From: Actinomycetes bacterium
GTDB lineage: Bacteria > Planctomycetota > Phycisphaerae > JAACET01
Length of the DNA: 64,000 bases
Direction: 5' to 3'
Assembly (NCBI GenBank): GCA_030614915.1
Contig: JAUXAG010000012.1
Location: 27,632 to 91,631 of the forward strand
A program made the position numbers and the translations under genes. The notes under the pieces are model-generated. The model ran no database searches. It was not told the DNA's origin and worked only from the letters and a program-made list of their open reading frames with translations. Within the stretch, counting starts at the first letter, position 1; each line of letters begins with the position of its first letter. This document shows positions 1-9,200 of this stretch, piece by piece.

Positions 1-2
1 TT

Positions 3-323
3 TCACCGCCCGCCCACGGTGCGTGGCTCGAGGAAATCGACCACAACTGCTTCTTCAGCGATACGGGTGAATTCATAACATTCGTCCTCCCGCGCGGGGG
101 CCAGGAGAGGAAGTACTCTCTAGTCGAATGGCGGGAGCTGGGATTTGATCGCAACTCAGTCTTTGCAGATCCCATGTTTGTTGACCCCGCAAACAACGAC
201 TACAGGGTTCAGCCTGATTCCCCGACTCTTCGGCTTGGTTTCAAGAACTTCGAGATGGGAGTATGGGGGCTAAGTGAGAACTCTCTTGTATCATCGTGGG
301 CTGAAGAATCAGCTAACCTTTGA
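3..323 (+). CDS. C-terminal fragment of a secreted right-handed beta-helix / polysaccharide-lyase-like protein (5' truncated by window edge)
   Basis: Frame 3 is open from the window start to TGA at 321-323. It encodes ...VFADPMFVDPANNDYRVQPDSPTLRLGFKNFEMG, the typical C-terminal 'DPxFVDPxNxDYRLxPxSP' signature of right-handed parallel beta-helix proteins. Confidence 0.6.
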   Translation, partial: SPPAHGAWLEEIDHNCFFSDTGEFITFVLPRGGQERKYSLVEWRELGFDRNSVFADPMFVDPANNDYRVQPDSPTLRLGFKNFEMGVWGLSENSLVSSWAEESANL

Positions 324-330
324 ATTCACC

Positions 331-367
331 TTAGCGGGGGCCAGATATGGGGACTTGGAGATATCAT
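331..367 (+). repeat. Partial copy of dispersed repeat A (ttagcgggggccagatatggggacttggagata)
   Basis: Near-identical to the first ~35 bp of repeat A at 5459, 14624 and 43651. Confidence 0.8.
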
Positions 368-484
368 TTAAAAGTAGAAACGGGCTCAGCCAAGACCGAA
401 ATGTTAACACGGTTAAGCAACTCACTGCTACTAATGGAATCTTTTACATAGTCGAGTTCCTTTATCTGAGATTGCTCGTCTCTC

Positions 485-1354
485 TTACTTTTGCAGGGGG
501 ACAAATTCGTGCTGGACAGACCTTGACTCCGTGACACGCCATATACGGAAGCCAAAAGGATGTTTATCAAAATTAACAGAGGTGGTTTCGCCAGTTACCA
601 GTTGGATGTCTTTGTGGCGGTTAATGATGGTCTTATGGGTATGTCCAGCGAGCATGGCCACAACACCGTGTACTTCGAAAAGTCTCAACAATTCTTTCCG
701 TTTTGCCGGAGGTAAGTTATAGTAGCCTTCCTCTTCGTCGGCAGTCTTGAGGAACAAAGGATAATGCCCAACGACGAAAAGGGGACTCCCCTTCTTAGAG
801 GCAGCCTTCAGTGTTTCTTTGAACCAGGAATCGTGTTTCTCGGATTCGCCCTTGAGATAGCCTTTCCAAAATTGTGTATTCGTAATCACGAAAGTATATC
901 CCTTATGTTCAAATGAGTAATAATCTTTGCCTACAAGTGTCCGATAGCGTTTCATCCCTGCATGGCTCGGCGAGTTACCTAGGTCGTGGTTGCCTGGCGC
1001 ACAGTAACAGGGCATGGCAAATCCCCCTTTGATCCTGTTGAACTCCGCAACCGAATCGTCATTGAATTTGTTTACCAGGTCGCCACAAATGACAACAAAA
1101 TCAGGTTTCATAGCGTTGATCTGCGTTACAGCTTGTTCGAATCGTGCCACGTCGTCCTTGTAGCCCCCAAACCCCAGCTGCGTGTCACACATCTGAACAA
1201 ACGTGAATGACTGCCCTCGACCGCATCCGGATAGTACCACGGCCGTCAATAGATAACCCACTAGTCGAATTGCATTTTTCAGCGTGGGTCGTCTTCTGTT
1301 TTTCATTTCGTCAGACTCTAGCTGGGATTTCCCATTTACACCCTTAGAAAACAT
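485..1354 (-). CDS. Calcineurin-like metallophosphoesterase, lipoprotein
   Basis: Lipobox LSGC; motifs DTQLGFGG, GDLVN, GNHD, GHYP, AGHTH; aggggaa RBS upstream of 1354. Confidence 0.85.
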   Translation of the reverse strand: MFSKGVNGKSQLESDEMKNRRRPTLKNAIRLVGYLLTAVVLSGCGRGQSFTFVQMCDTQLGFGGYKDDVARFEQAVTQINAMKPDFVVICGDLVNKFNDDSVAEFNRIKGGFAMPCYCAPGNHDLGNSPSHAGMKRYRTLVGKDYYSFEHKGYTFVITNTQFWKGYLKGESEKHDSWFKETLKAASKKGSPLFVVGHYPLFLKTADEEEGYYNLPPAKRKELLRLFEVHGVVAMLAGHTHKTIINRHKDIQLVTGETTSVNFDKHPFGFRIWRVTESRSVQHEFVPLQK

Positions 1355-1532
1355 AATTTCCCCTAACGGTAAATAATGTCCATGGTTTCCATTTCATCGT
1401 GGTATTGTAACGGGAAAGGTTGGAATGTAAAGAGAGCCCCTATGCCCTCCTTACTATCGTTCGGGAAGGTAAATAATAGGTCAAAATATAGATTTGCTCA
1501 AGATCCATAACTCCTTATATAATAAGCCGGAC

Positions 1533-1682
1533 GGAATTTTGGGTATCTACACCCTCTGGGAGCGAGGCTATTTCGTCATGAGTTCCGGGACTGGCACCAC
1601 AGACGAAATGATACGCCAATATATCAAAGAGCAGCGTCCCCATTCAGACGCAAACGATCAGGCGAGCGAAGCTCGCCTTTAG
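1533..1682 (+). pseudogene. IS200/IS605-type TnpA (Y1 transposase) C-terminal remnant
   Basis: GILGIYTLWERGYFVMSSGTGTTDEMIRQYIKEQ resembles the conserved LWxRGYFVxSxGxxTDExIxxYIxxQ tail of IS200-type TnpA; catalytic N-terminal part absent. Confidence 0.65.
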
Positions 1683-1705
1683 AAGCCACCGAGCTTGCTC
1701 GGTGG
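1660..1705 (+). repeat. Two adjacent perfect hairpins (aggcgagc-gaa-gctcgcct and ccaccgagc-tt-gctcggtgg) at the 3' end of the IS200-like remnant
   Basis: Direct reading of 1660-1678 and 1686-1705; IS200/IS605 elements carry subterminal hairpins. Confidence 0.75.
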
Positions 1706-1744
1706 AGGTTCACTAGTTCGGGACACAAGAGTAGGAGGAATTTC

Positions 1745-2221
1745 ATGAGCCAGCTTACCTGTCCAAAACCGTACAAAATCTTGACGATTTTTGTGTGTGT
1801 CGCTGCCGGCGTAATAGGTAGTTTCTTCGGGCTATTATATGAAGTGGGAATGACGGATAATCTTGCTGTTATTGCAGGTACGGGTATTATTGTCGCAGGC
1901 ATCGGAGGACTCCTCGCAGGATTTTTGTGGTCATGTATAATGCTACAGCGTACTCGACAGGGTGCTAGAGGGGCTAAACTTGTCGGGAAGGGTCTGCTTT
2001 GGGGAATTGCATTAGGAGTGGCTGATACCTTACTATTTCATATAGTTGTATATATATCTATACCCACGGCGCCTCCTGATGGTATGAGCATCGCGACTAT
2101 CGCACTATTTATTGGTCTGATCTTCGGAATTCTTGCCGGTGCGGTCAACGGGCTTATTTGCGGACTAGTGTGGAACGCCGTGGCCAAGAAATATCCTCTG
2201 GAAGCTGCGGGACAGGGATAG
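1745..2221 (+). CDS. Small multi-pass membrane protein, unknown function
   Basis: Hydrophobic Gly-rich segments (VAAGVIGSFFGLLYEVG, GTGIIVAGIGGLLAGFLW, ALFIGLIFGILAGAVNGLICGLV); aggagg RBS upstream. Confidence 0.7.
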   Translation: MSQLTCPKPYKILTIFVCVAAGVIGSFFGLLYEVGMTDNLAVIAGTGIIVAGIGGLLAGFLWSCIMLQRTRQGARGAKLVGKGLLWGIALGVADTLLFHIVVYISIPTAPPDGMSIATIALFIGLIFGILAGAVNGLICGLVWNAVAKKYPLEAAGQG

Positions 2222-2230
2222 ATAAATCCA

Positions 2231-3412
2231 ATGCATCGATTTCAGCTACTTCGGATGTTTGCTTCCTTCCTCGGCCAAGTGCCGATTTCACACATCTGGT
2301 ATCTGTGGAGGCAAATGCGTAACGAAAAGCCTCACCGCTTCGGCGAACAGATTCGCATCAACACATTCTTTCCTCCTTATCCTTCACTTGCGTTTGAACG
2401 CTTTTGCCAGGCAATTATCCAGCGATCTCGGGTTCCCTCATCTGTGTATGTCGCCGTGACCCCTAACTGTCCCTACCAATGTGAGCATTGCAGCTATCAG
2501 GGACGCTCGAGTACCGAACTTACCCATCAGCAATTTCTTGATATCATTGAGCAGGTCAAGGCTCTGGGAACCAGTATTGTTGGTTTTACCGGCGGCGAAC
2601 CTTTGTTGCGTAGCGATCTTGCAGGATTGGTGGCTGCTGCAAAGCCCGAAATGGCTACGATTGTATTCACATCAGGTTATGACCTCGATGCTACTAAGGC
2701 CAAGCAGCTAGCGGATGCACAGTGTGATTGTATTACTGTTGGCTTGGAATCAGCTAATCCTCTTGTCCACGATACTGTCCGAGGCAGCAAAGGGTCCTTT
2801 GCTATCGCCAAAAGAGCCGTTGAAGCTTCACAGGAGCAAGGTCTATACACCGCTATATCTGCTATCGGCACGCGAGAGCGTCTGTTGTCCGGAGAGTTAG
2901 AGAAGTTATATGAGTTGGCCTGTAAGTGGAAGGTAGGAGAGTTTCGCCTACTTACACCGGTAGCTACGGGTGGGCAAGCTGGATGTGCAGCTTTTATGCT
3001 GAGCGAACCGGAATATCAAGCTCTGGCAGATTTTCACATACGCCATAATCGTAGTCAAGGTGGACCTGCGGTGGCATCCTTTGCCTATCTGGAATCGCCG
3101 GAAATGTTTGGCTGTGGGGCAGGCTATCACCATCTTTTCATTGACTCTGCGGGGGAGGTTAGTCCTTGCGATCTTACCCCGCTGAGCTTTGGCAATGCCG
3201 TCGAACTACCTCTCGCCGAGATCTGGGAGAGCATGGCAGATACATTCCCGCACCCTCGGTGTGGCTGTCTGATGAGGCAATTAGCTGAGAAGATTGGTCC
3301 TGAGCCGTTACCCATTGACCCAGAACGGAGCAGAATGCTCTGTCCTCCCCCGGACAAGGATACACCTTTGCCCGATGGATACCGGCACCTGCTCAAAACC
3401 CATAGACAATAA
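2231..3412 (+). CDS. Radical SAM / SPASM-type protein
   Basis: CPYQCEHCSYQG (CxxxCxxC), FTGGEPLLR, C-terminal Cys cluster CGAGYHHLFIDSAGEVSPCDLTPLSFGN...CGC. Confidence 0.85.
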   Translation: MHRFQLLRMFASFLGQVPISHIWYLWRQMRNEKPHRFGEQIRINTFFPPYPSLAFERFCQAIIQRSRVPSSVYVAVTPNCPYQCEHCSYQGRSSTELTHQQFLDIIEQVKALGTSIVGFTGGEPLLRSDLAGLVAAAKPEMATIVFTSGYDLDATKAKQLADAQCDCITVGLESANPLVHDTVRGSKGSFAIAKRAVEASQEQGLYTAISAIGTRERLLSGELEKLYELACKWKVGEFRLLTPVATGGQAGCAAFMLSEPEYQALADFHIRHNRSQGGPAVASFAYLESPEMFGCGAGYHHLFIDSAGEVSPCDLTPLSFGNAVELPLAEIWESMADTFPHPRCGCLMRQLAEKIGPEPLPIDPERSRMLCPPPDKDTPLPDGYRHLLKTHRQ

Positions 3413-4247
3413 CATCCAGTGTTGTCAGAATGCCGACAAGAATGAATTCCATATAAAGTAGTCTGATCTTTTTCTGTATGTCTGTCACTCGTATGACAAA
3501 AATGATAGTCGGTATCAGACAAGCAAAGACACCCAGAGCATAGATCGTCCCCATACCCAATCTCATGGCTACCATTAAAGCGATGCCACCGGTGACTATT
3601 AACGCCGATGCCACTTTTTGCCAAAACAACGGATAACGTTGTATCAAATTTAGCTTGCCCATTGCCTGAGCGTCACCTTCGCGGTCTCGTAGGTCTTTTA
3701 GCAATTCGAATGCGTAGGTTGAAACAAACATCCAAATCGCAAATGTAAGTAATGGCCAGGCCCGCGAGCCTCGTGCGCCATCGGCTTGAGCTAGTGCCAA
3801 CGGGTAAATACATGTCATTAGTGTTGCGACAAACCACTGTTTGCCGATACCAAGTCGTTTAGAGAATAGATCGTAGAAGAGTAATCCAACAACAACTGTG
3901 GAAAGCGTATAGCCGAACCACAAACGCCAAACTAAAGCAGCCCCATAACATCCTAATAAAATACCTATCAGCCCCAGGCAGATTGCCAATATAGTTGCAG
4001 CCTTGCGGCTCACGCGATTGGCGGCAAGGGGCCTTTTGGGAGCATTTATCCGGTCGACAAAAATATCAAGAACATCGTTGAGCACATATGCAGCAGCAAT
4101 AACCATCCCCAGAGCTACTGTTGCCAAGGCTAACGGCCACCACTGGTCTTCCATTTGACCTCCACGGGCGTAGTACACGGTCAACGTGAAGGTCAGTGCC
4201 ATTGGTATCGAATAATACAGTCTGCACAAACGCAATAAGTCCATCAT
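3393..4247 (-). CDS. UbiA-family prenyltransferase
   Basis: NDVLDIFVDRINAPKRPLAANRVSRKAA (NDxxDxxxD motif) plus second DLRDREGD motif; multi-pass membrane protein. Confidence 0.85.
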   Translation of the reverse strand: MMDLLRLCRLYYSIPMALTFTLTVYYARGGQMEDQWWPLALATVALGMVIAAAYVLNDVLDIFVDRINAPKRPLAANRVSRKAATILAICLGLIGILLGCYGAALVWRLWFGYTLSTVVVGLLFYDLFSKRLGIGKQWFVATLMTCIYPLALAQADGARGSRAWPLLTFAIWMFVSTYAFELLKDLRDREGDAQAMGKLNLIQRYPLFWQKVASALIVTGGIALMVAMRLGMGTIYALGVFACLIPTIIFVIRVTDIQKKIRLLYMEFILVGILTTLDVIVYGF

Positions 4248-5134
4248 GGTTTGGAACCGGTTGCTGCCAGATAGCGGTGAGTAATAGCAACACCGCTGCT
4301 GGTACGCTTTAGATCGAGAATCTGGGCAAAACGTTCGAAAATACTATCGTGTAGTTGGGGGTCTGCAGCAAATTCAAATCCCGCAGCAGCACCTGTTGCC
4401 ATAAGCTTATCTATAGCAGCCTTCCCGTTGGGGACCCAGAAGGTTTTGGAGCCATCGAATTGCGTACGGACTCCCAAGCCGTAAGTACGCATAACAGTAG
4501 CGAGTATATGGCTACTTGGAAGAAAACGAACTTTCAGTACGTGCCTTAGTGCTTTGGGGTTCTCGGCGAAAGCCTGCAAGGAAGCCCACATTACACCAGC
4601 CAGGGAGAATAATGAGTTGTCAATAATACCCCAAACACCACCGGGTCGAAGCACACGGGCAATCTGGGATGCTAGTTTCATTGGCTGTGAATATCCCAAT
4701 CCCCATGCACACGTGATTCCATCTACGCTGCCACTCGGCAAGCAGCTAAGATATTCAACAATATCCCCGTGCACAAAATCAGCTACATCGTTGTATTTCT
4801 TTTCTGCTACGGCAAGCATCCCTGATGAGATATCTACTCCCACGACCCGCTGGCCGGTCAGGCGTGACAATTGCCCGGTTACAAACCCTGTCCCACATGC
4901 CATATCTATGAACCGTCTGCCTCGTGTTGTTGGCAGGCCCTCCAACATTTTCAGAGAAAGCTCACGCATGTGGCTTGTCCAGGCCTGATCATAACCAATT
5001 GCCGCCGAGTCGTAACTGGCTGTAATCAAGTCACTCGATTGTTGTGGCTGGGAAAGGAATAACCGACAGATACGGATTCCCAAACGGCACCAATGCGTTC
5101 TTGGATTATTTTGTTTTGAACGTAGCCATTCCAT
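4244..5134 (-). CDS. Class I SAM-dependent methyltransferase (UbiE/COQ5-like)
   Basis: FIDMACGTGFVTGQLSRLTGQRVVGVDISSGMLAVAEKK...RVLRPGGVWGI; 4-bp overlap with the UbiA gene. Confidence 0.85.
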   Translation of the reverse strand: MEWLRSKQNNPRTHWCRLGIRICRLFLSQPQQSSDLITASYDSAAIGYDQAWTSHMRELSLKMLEGLPTTRGRRFIDMACGTGFVTGQLSRLTGQRVVGVDISSGMLAVAEKKYNDVADFVHGDIVEYLSCLPSGSVDGITCAWGLGYSQPMKLASQIARVLRPGGVWGIIDNSLFSLAGVMWASLQAFAENPKALRHVLKVRFLPSSHILATVMRTYGLGVRTQFDGSKTFWVPNGKAAIDKLMATGAAAGFEFAADPQLHDSIFERFAQILDLKRTSSGVAITHRYLAATGSKP

Positions 5135-5159
5135 TAATAAAACCCTAGCCCGTTTTGGA

Positions 5160-5224
5160 TGCTTCTGCTGTTAACTGTTGTTATTCTAAGCTGCTTTCCT
5201 GCCCCCAGTCAATACTAACCAATT
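5160..5224 (-). repeat. Dispersed repeat B, copy 1: 3' end of a transposase remnant (NWLVLTGGRKAA*)
   Basis: 65 bp alignable without gaps to 14196-14260. Minus-strand reading NWLVLTGGRKAA* versus NWSVLTQRRKAA* in copy 2. Confidence 0.75.
5183..5212 (-). promoter_or_regulatory. Candidate sigma-70-like promoter TTGACT-N18-TAGAAT inside repeat B, facing the methyltransferase/UbiA genes
   Basis: RC of 5207-5212 = TTGACT, RC of 5183-5188 = TAGAAT, 18-nt spacer; ~45 bp upstream of the ATG at 5134. Confidence 0.45.
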
Positions 5225-5458
5225 GCCGTTACAGTGCTGGATGGCACCATCGAGAAAATACTCAGTTGGTGAGACGCCGAGGATAAGGAATAGTTCGGCA
5301 GCCTGGACAAGCAGTCCAATGGAAATGGTTAGTCCCGGCACGCTGCTGGGATGAATCTTCCCGGCGACGGTAACCGGCTATATTATTGGTCAGCAAAAGG
5401 GCTGGCCTGATGGCTGGCTCTTTTTGGCTAGGTAGGGATAAGCACCCCCCGAGCAGGC

Positions 5459-5652
5459 TAGCGGGGGCCAGATATGGGGACCTGGAGATACCAAAAAGCT
5501 TCAAATGATGTCGTTTTTGTCGGTTGACAGCGGGGCGGAAATTACCTAACCTTTTGGCACATAAACAGATAGGGCATGTCGGGTTGTAAGACCCCGACAC
5601 GGTCCCTCTTGTGGGTCTGCGGTTGGAATTGACATCCCCAAACCCGCCCGGG
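5459..5652 (+). repeat. Dispersed repeat A, copy 1 (~190 bp)
   Basis: tagcgggggccagatatgggga...ttggaattgacatccccaaacccgcccggg shared with 14624-14804 and 43651-43845; internal tgtcggg/cccgaca hairpin conserved. Confidence 0.9.
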
Positions 5653-5680
5653 GCAGAAGGTTTTTTTGGGCCTTTTTGGC

Positions 5681-6282
5681 GGTGGTCCAAAATGTCGGGC
5701 TGGTGTAAATACTGGACTTATAGCGGGTGCATAGGAGGCGTAATCGATGCTGCCGAGATGGTTGACAGCCCTGTTCGGACTCCCTACCAAGCACCCATCG
5801 CAAATTCATTCGTTGAGTCGTGGATCGGCAGCCTAAAGCGTGAGTGTCTGAACACTTTCTTTTGTTTCAGTCTTAGACAACTGGATCACATCGTTCAGAC
5901 CTACGCCTCGTACCACAACCAATATCGGCCTCATCAGGGCCTGGGCAATAGGCCGCTGGGGGTTCCCGAAAACCCGTTACGGCAGACGAGAGAGATCGAT
6001 GCGGGACTGATTCGATGCAAGCATTGGCTCGGTGGGATGCTTAAGCATTACTACCGTCAAGCCGCGTGATACGTATGGCAAGAGTGCCAAACATCTAGGA
6101 CGGGGGATAAGATTCATGCCGGATGGATTGCTGTTGCTTTGGCTGTCTTTCAGCCATATCATGAGGAGCAGCCTTGGATGTGGTGTTGAGCAAGCACAAG
6201 CACCACCCGGTTGCTCAGTTTCGCGCAAACCCTTGGACGGAACGACATTTTTGTCCACCCCTCGGGCTGGCCCGTGTCACCT
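5681..6282 (+). mobile_element. Internally deleted IS remnant carrying the integrase-type transposase C-terminus
   Basis: 17-bp imperfect inverted repeat ggtggtccaaaatgtcg (5681-5697) / cgacatttttgtccacc (6243-6259). Right-end sequence shared with 25.99-26.03 kb and 58.18-58.22 kb. Confidence 0.65.
5741..6069 (+). pseudogene. Integrase-core (DDE) transposase C-terminal fragment
   Basis: RTPYQAPIANSFVESWIGSLKRECLNTFFCFSLRQLDHIVQTYASYHNQYRPHQGLGNRPLG: ESWIGSLKRECL and YHNQYRPHQGLG motifs of IS481/IS3-like integrase cores; N-terminal two thirds missing. Confidence 0.8.
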
Positions 6283-6296
6283 GTGAGCCACTGAAC

Positions 6297-9200
6297 CTAT
6301 ATCTGATATCTGAGTTCTTCGAGCCAACAGTAAAGAACCGGAACGACAAGTAGCGTAATAATGGCTACAGCCATTCCCCCAAAGGAAGGAATGGCCATGG
6401 GAACCATCACATCAGAACCTCGGCCAGTAGAAGTCAGAACCGGCAGCAGAGCTAGTATGGTCGTGGCTGTGGTCATCAGGGCTGGCCGAATCCGCCTAAG
6501 AGCAGCAGCTATAGTAGCCTGGCGAATCTGCTGGATACTCTCCGGCTTTTCTGAGCTAAAGGTCTGATTCAAATAGGTGGCTACGATGACACCATTATCC
6601 GAGGCGATGCCAAACAGGGCTAAGAATCCCACCCATACAGCGACGCTTAAATTAATTTGATGGACCTGGAATAAATCACGCATGTTTGTGTCAAAGATGC
6701 TGAAATTCAAAAACCACGGTTGACCATACAGCCAAATCATCAGAAATCCACCTGCCCAGGCTACGAATATTCCGGAAAAGACTAACAGTGTGGTGAGCAC
6801 GGACTTAAATTGGAAATAGAGGATCATAAAGATTATCAACAGAGCCAACGGCAGTACTACCATCAATGTTTTTGTACTGCGAATCTGGCTCTGATAAGTG
6901 CCGGCAAAATCATAACTGACCCCTGCGGGCAGGCTAAACTCACCTGAAGCCATTTTTTGCTTGAGGTATCGATCGCATTGTTCAACTACGTTGACCTCGG
7001 CATAGCCAGGTTTCATATCAAATAACACGTAGCCGACCTTAAAGGTATCTTCGCTCTTAATGACCTGTGGGCCGGAGACGTAGCGAATTTCGGCTAATTG
7101 GGTCAGCGGGATTTGGGCTCCGTCGGCGGCGGGAATCAGGGTTCGGTCCAAAGTTTCAATCTGGTCTCGTAGCTCCCGCTTGTAACGAACGCGGACAGGA
7201 TAACGCTGTCGGCCCTCGACAGTAGTGGTTATTGGCCGACCGCCAATAGCGATTTCAATTACATTCTGAATCTGGCGAACCTGCAGTCCATAGCGAGCAG
7301 CTGCCTGGCGGTCAATGACAATTTCCAGGTAAGGTTTGGCTACTATTCGATCGGCATTGACGGTGTCAGCTTTGACCGAGGAAACTTCCTTCAGTAGTCT
7401 CTCAATCTCCAAGCCGACACTCTCGATGGTTTCCAGGTCCGAGCCCTTGATCTTCACACCCATGGGAGCACGCATGCCGCTCTGCAACATGACCAGGCGG
7501 GTCTTGATAGGTTGAAGCTTGGGAGCAGAAGTAGTACCAGGTATTTGAGCTGCTTGGCTGATCTCATTCCAAATGTCATCGGCACTGCGAATATGATCAC
7601 GCCACTGGCGGAAAGAACGGCCACGCCGATCAGGAATAAGATTGCCATCCTGGTCGCGGACGAATTGGCTGGTTTGGCGGTCGAACTTGAATCGCAGACG
7701 CCGGCCGGCTTTGTCCGTTAGGTATTCAGACTTGTAATTGACAACAATTTCGAACATGGAGATGGGGGCCGGGTCCAAGGGGCTTTCCACTCGGCCCAGC
7801 TTACCAACCACCTGGTCGACCTCAGGGACACTGCCGATAGCCGTATCCAATTTGGCCAAAACGTCCAGACACTCGCCCATAGAAGCGTGCGGCATAGTAG
7901 TAGGCATATACAAAAACGAACCTTCATCCAACGGAGGCATGAACTCTTTACCCAGACTATACCAAGCCCCCACGCCAAAGATGATTAAAACAATAGGGAC
8001 ACACATAAACAAAAGTTTGTGGGCTAGGCACCAACGCAGAATGGGCGCATAAATCAGTTGGAATACCTTGATGAGAACTAATATACCGCCGAGCATGACA
8101 GCTACCAGTATCAGATTGCGCATCAGACCCTTGCCTGGTCCCAAGGGCAGCCAATGGCCAGTAAGCAACAGGCCCACTAAGATGACCACCAGCAAGTTGC
8201 CGATCCAGGGCAGGGCTCTTTGAAATCTGAAGGTTTTAGAGCGGCTCCTGATGCGGAAGATCAGATGAGCGGCTGGGGGAATGATGGCCAAAGCAACTAT
8301 GACCGAGGCAATTAAAGCAAAGGTCTTGGTGAAGGCTAAAGGTTTAAATAATTTGCCTTCTGAGCCGATCATAACGAAAACGGGCAGGAAGCTGATCACC
8401 GTGGTAGCTACGGCAGTGAAAACGGCACTGCCCACCTCCGAGGCCCCCTGGTAGACGATCTTTAGTCGATTATCTTGGGGGGAAGCTTGACGCAGATGTC
8501 TTAAAATATTCTCGCAGACAACAATGCCCATATCCACCATGGTACCGATAGCAATAGCGATGCCGGATAAGGCTACGATATTGGCATCGACGCCAAAAAC
8601 CTTCATGGCAATAAAACACATCAGCACAGCTAAAGGCAATAGACCGGAAATAAGCACGCTGCTGCGCAGATGCATGAGCATGACCACCACAACGATTATA
8701 GTAACCAGGATTTCCTGGCTAAGAGCAGAATTCAGCGTTCCTAAGGTTTCGTAGATCAGACCTGTCCGATCATAAAAGGGCACAATGGTTACTTGACTGA
8801 TGGTGAGCCAACCTGGCCATTGCTCGGATGATGCAGTTGACAGCCAATTGAGCCAGTCTTCTTGATTGAGATTGGGGCCGGTAAAGGCCTCAAAGCCATG
8901 TCGGCTGGCGAAGAGTTCGATTTCAGTTCGGGAGACCTTCTGATAATCAACGACGGCTTTTCGTGGGAGGCTAGGGGTGATTTCCTCTATTTTCTCTTTG
9001 ACGTTCTTGATAACCGCCAGGGGATTTTCGCCGTAGCGAGCCACAACCACACCGCCGACGGCCTCTGCTCCGTCTTTATCCAAAGCTCCACGGCGTAGGG
9101 CTGGTCCGAGCGAGACATGGGCTACGTCTTTAATATAGAGAGGGACGTTCTCATTAACCTTGATCACCGAGTAGCGGACGTCATCGACGCTCTTTATGAA

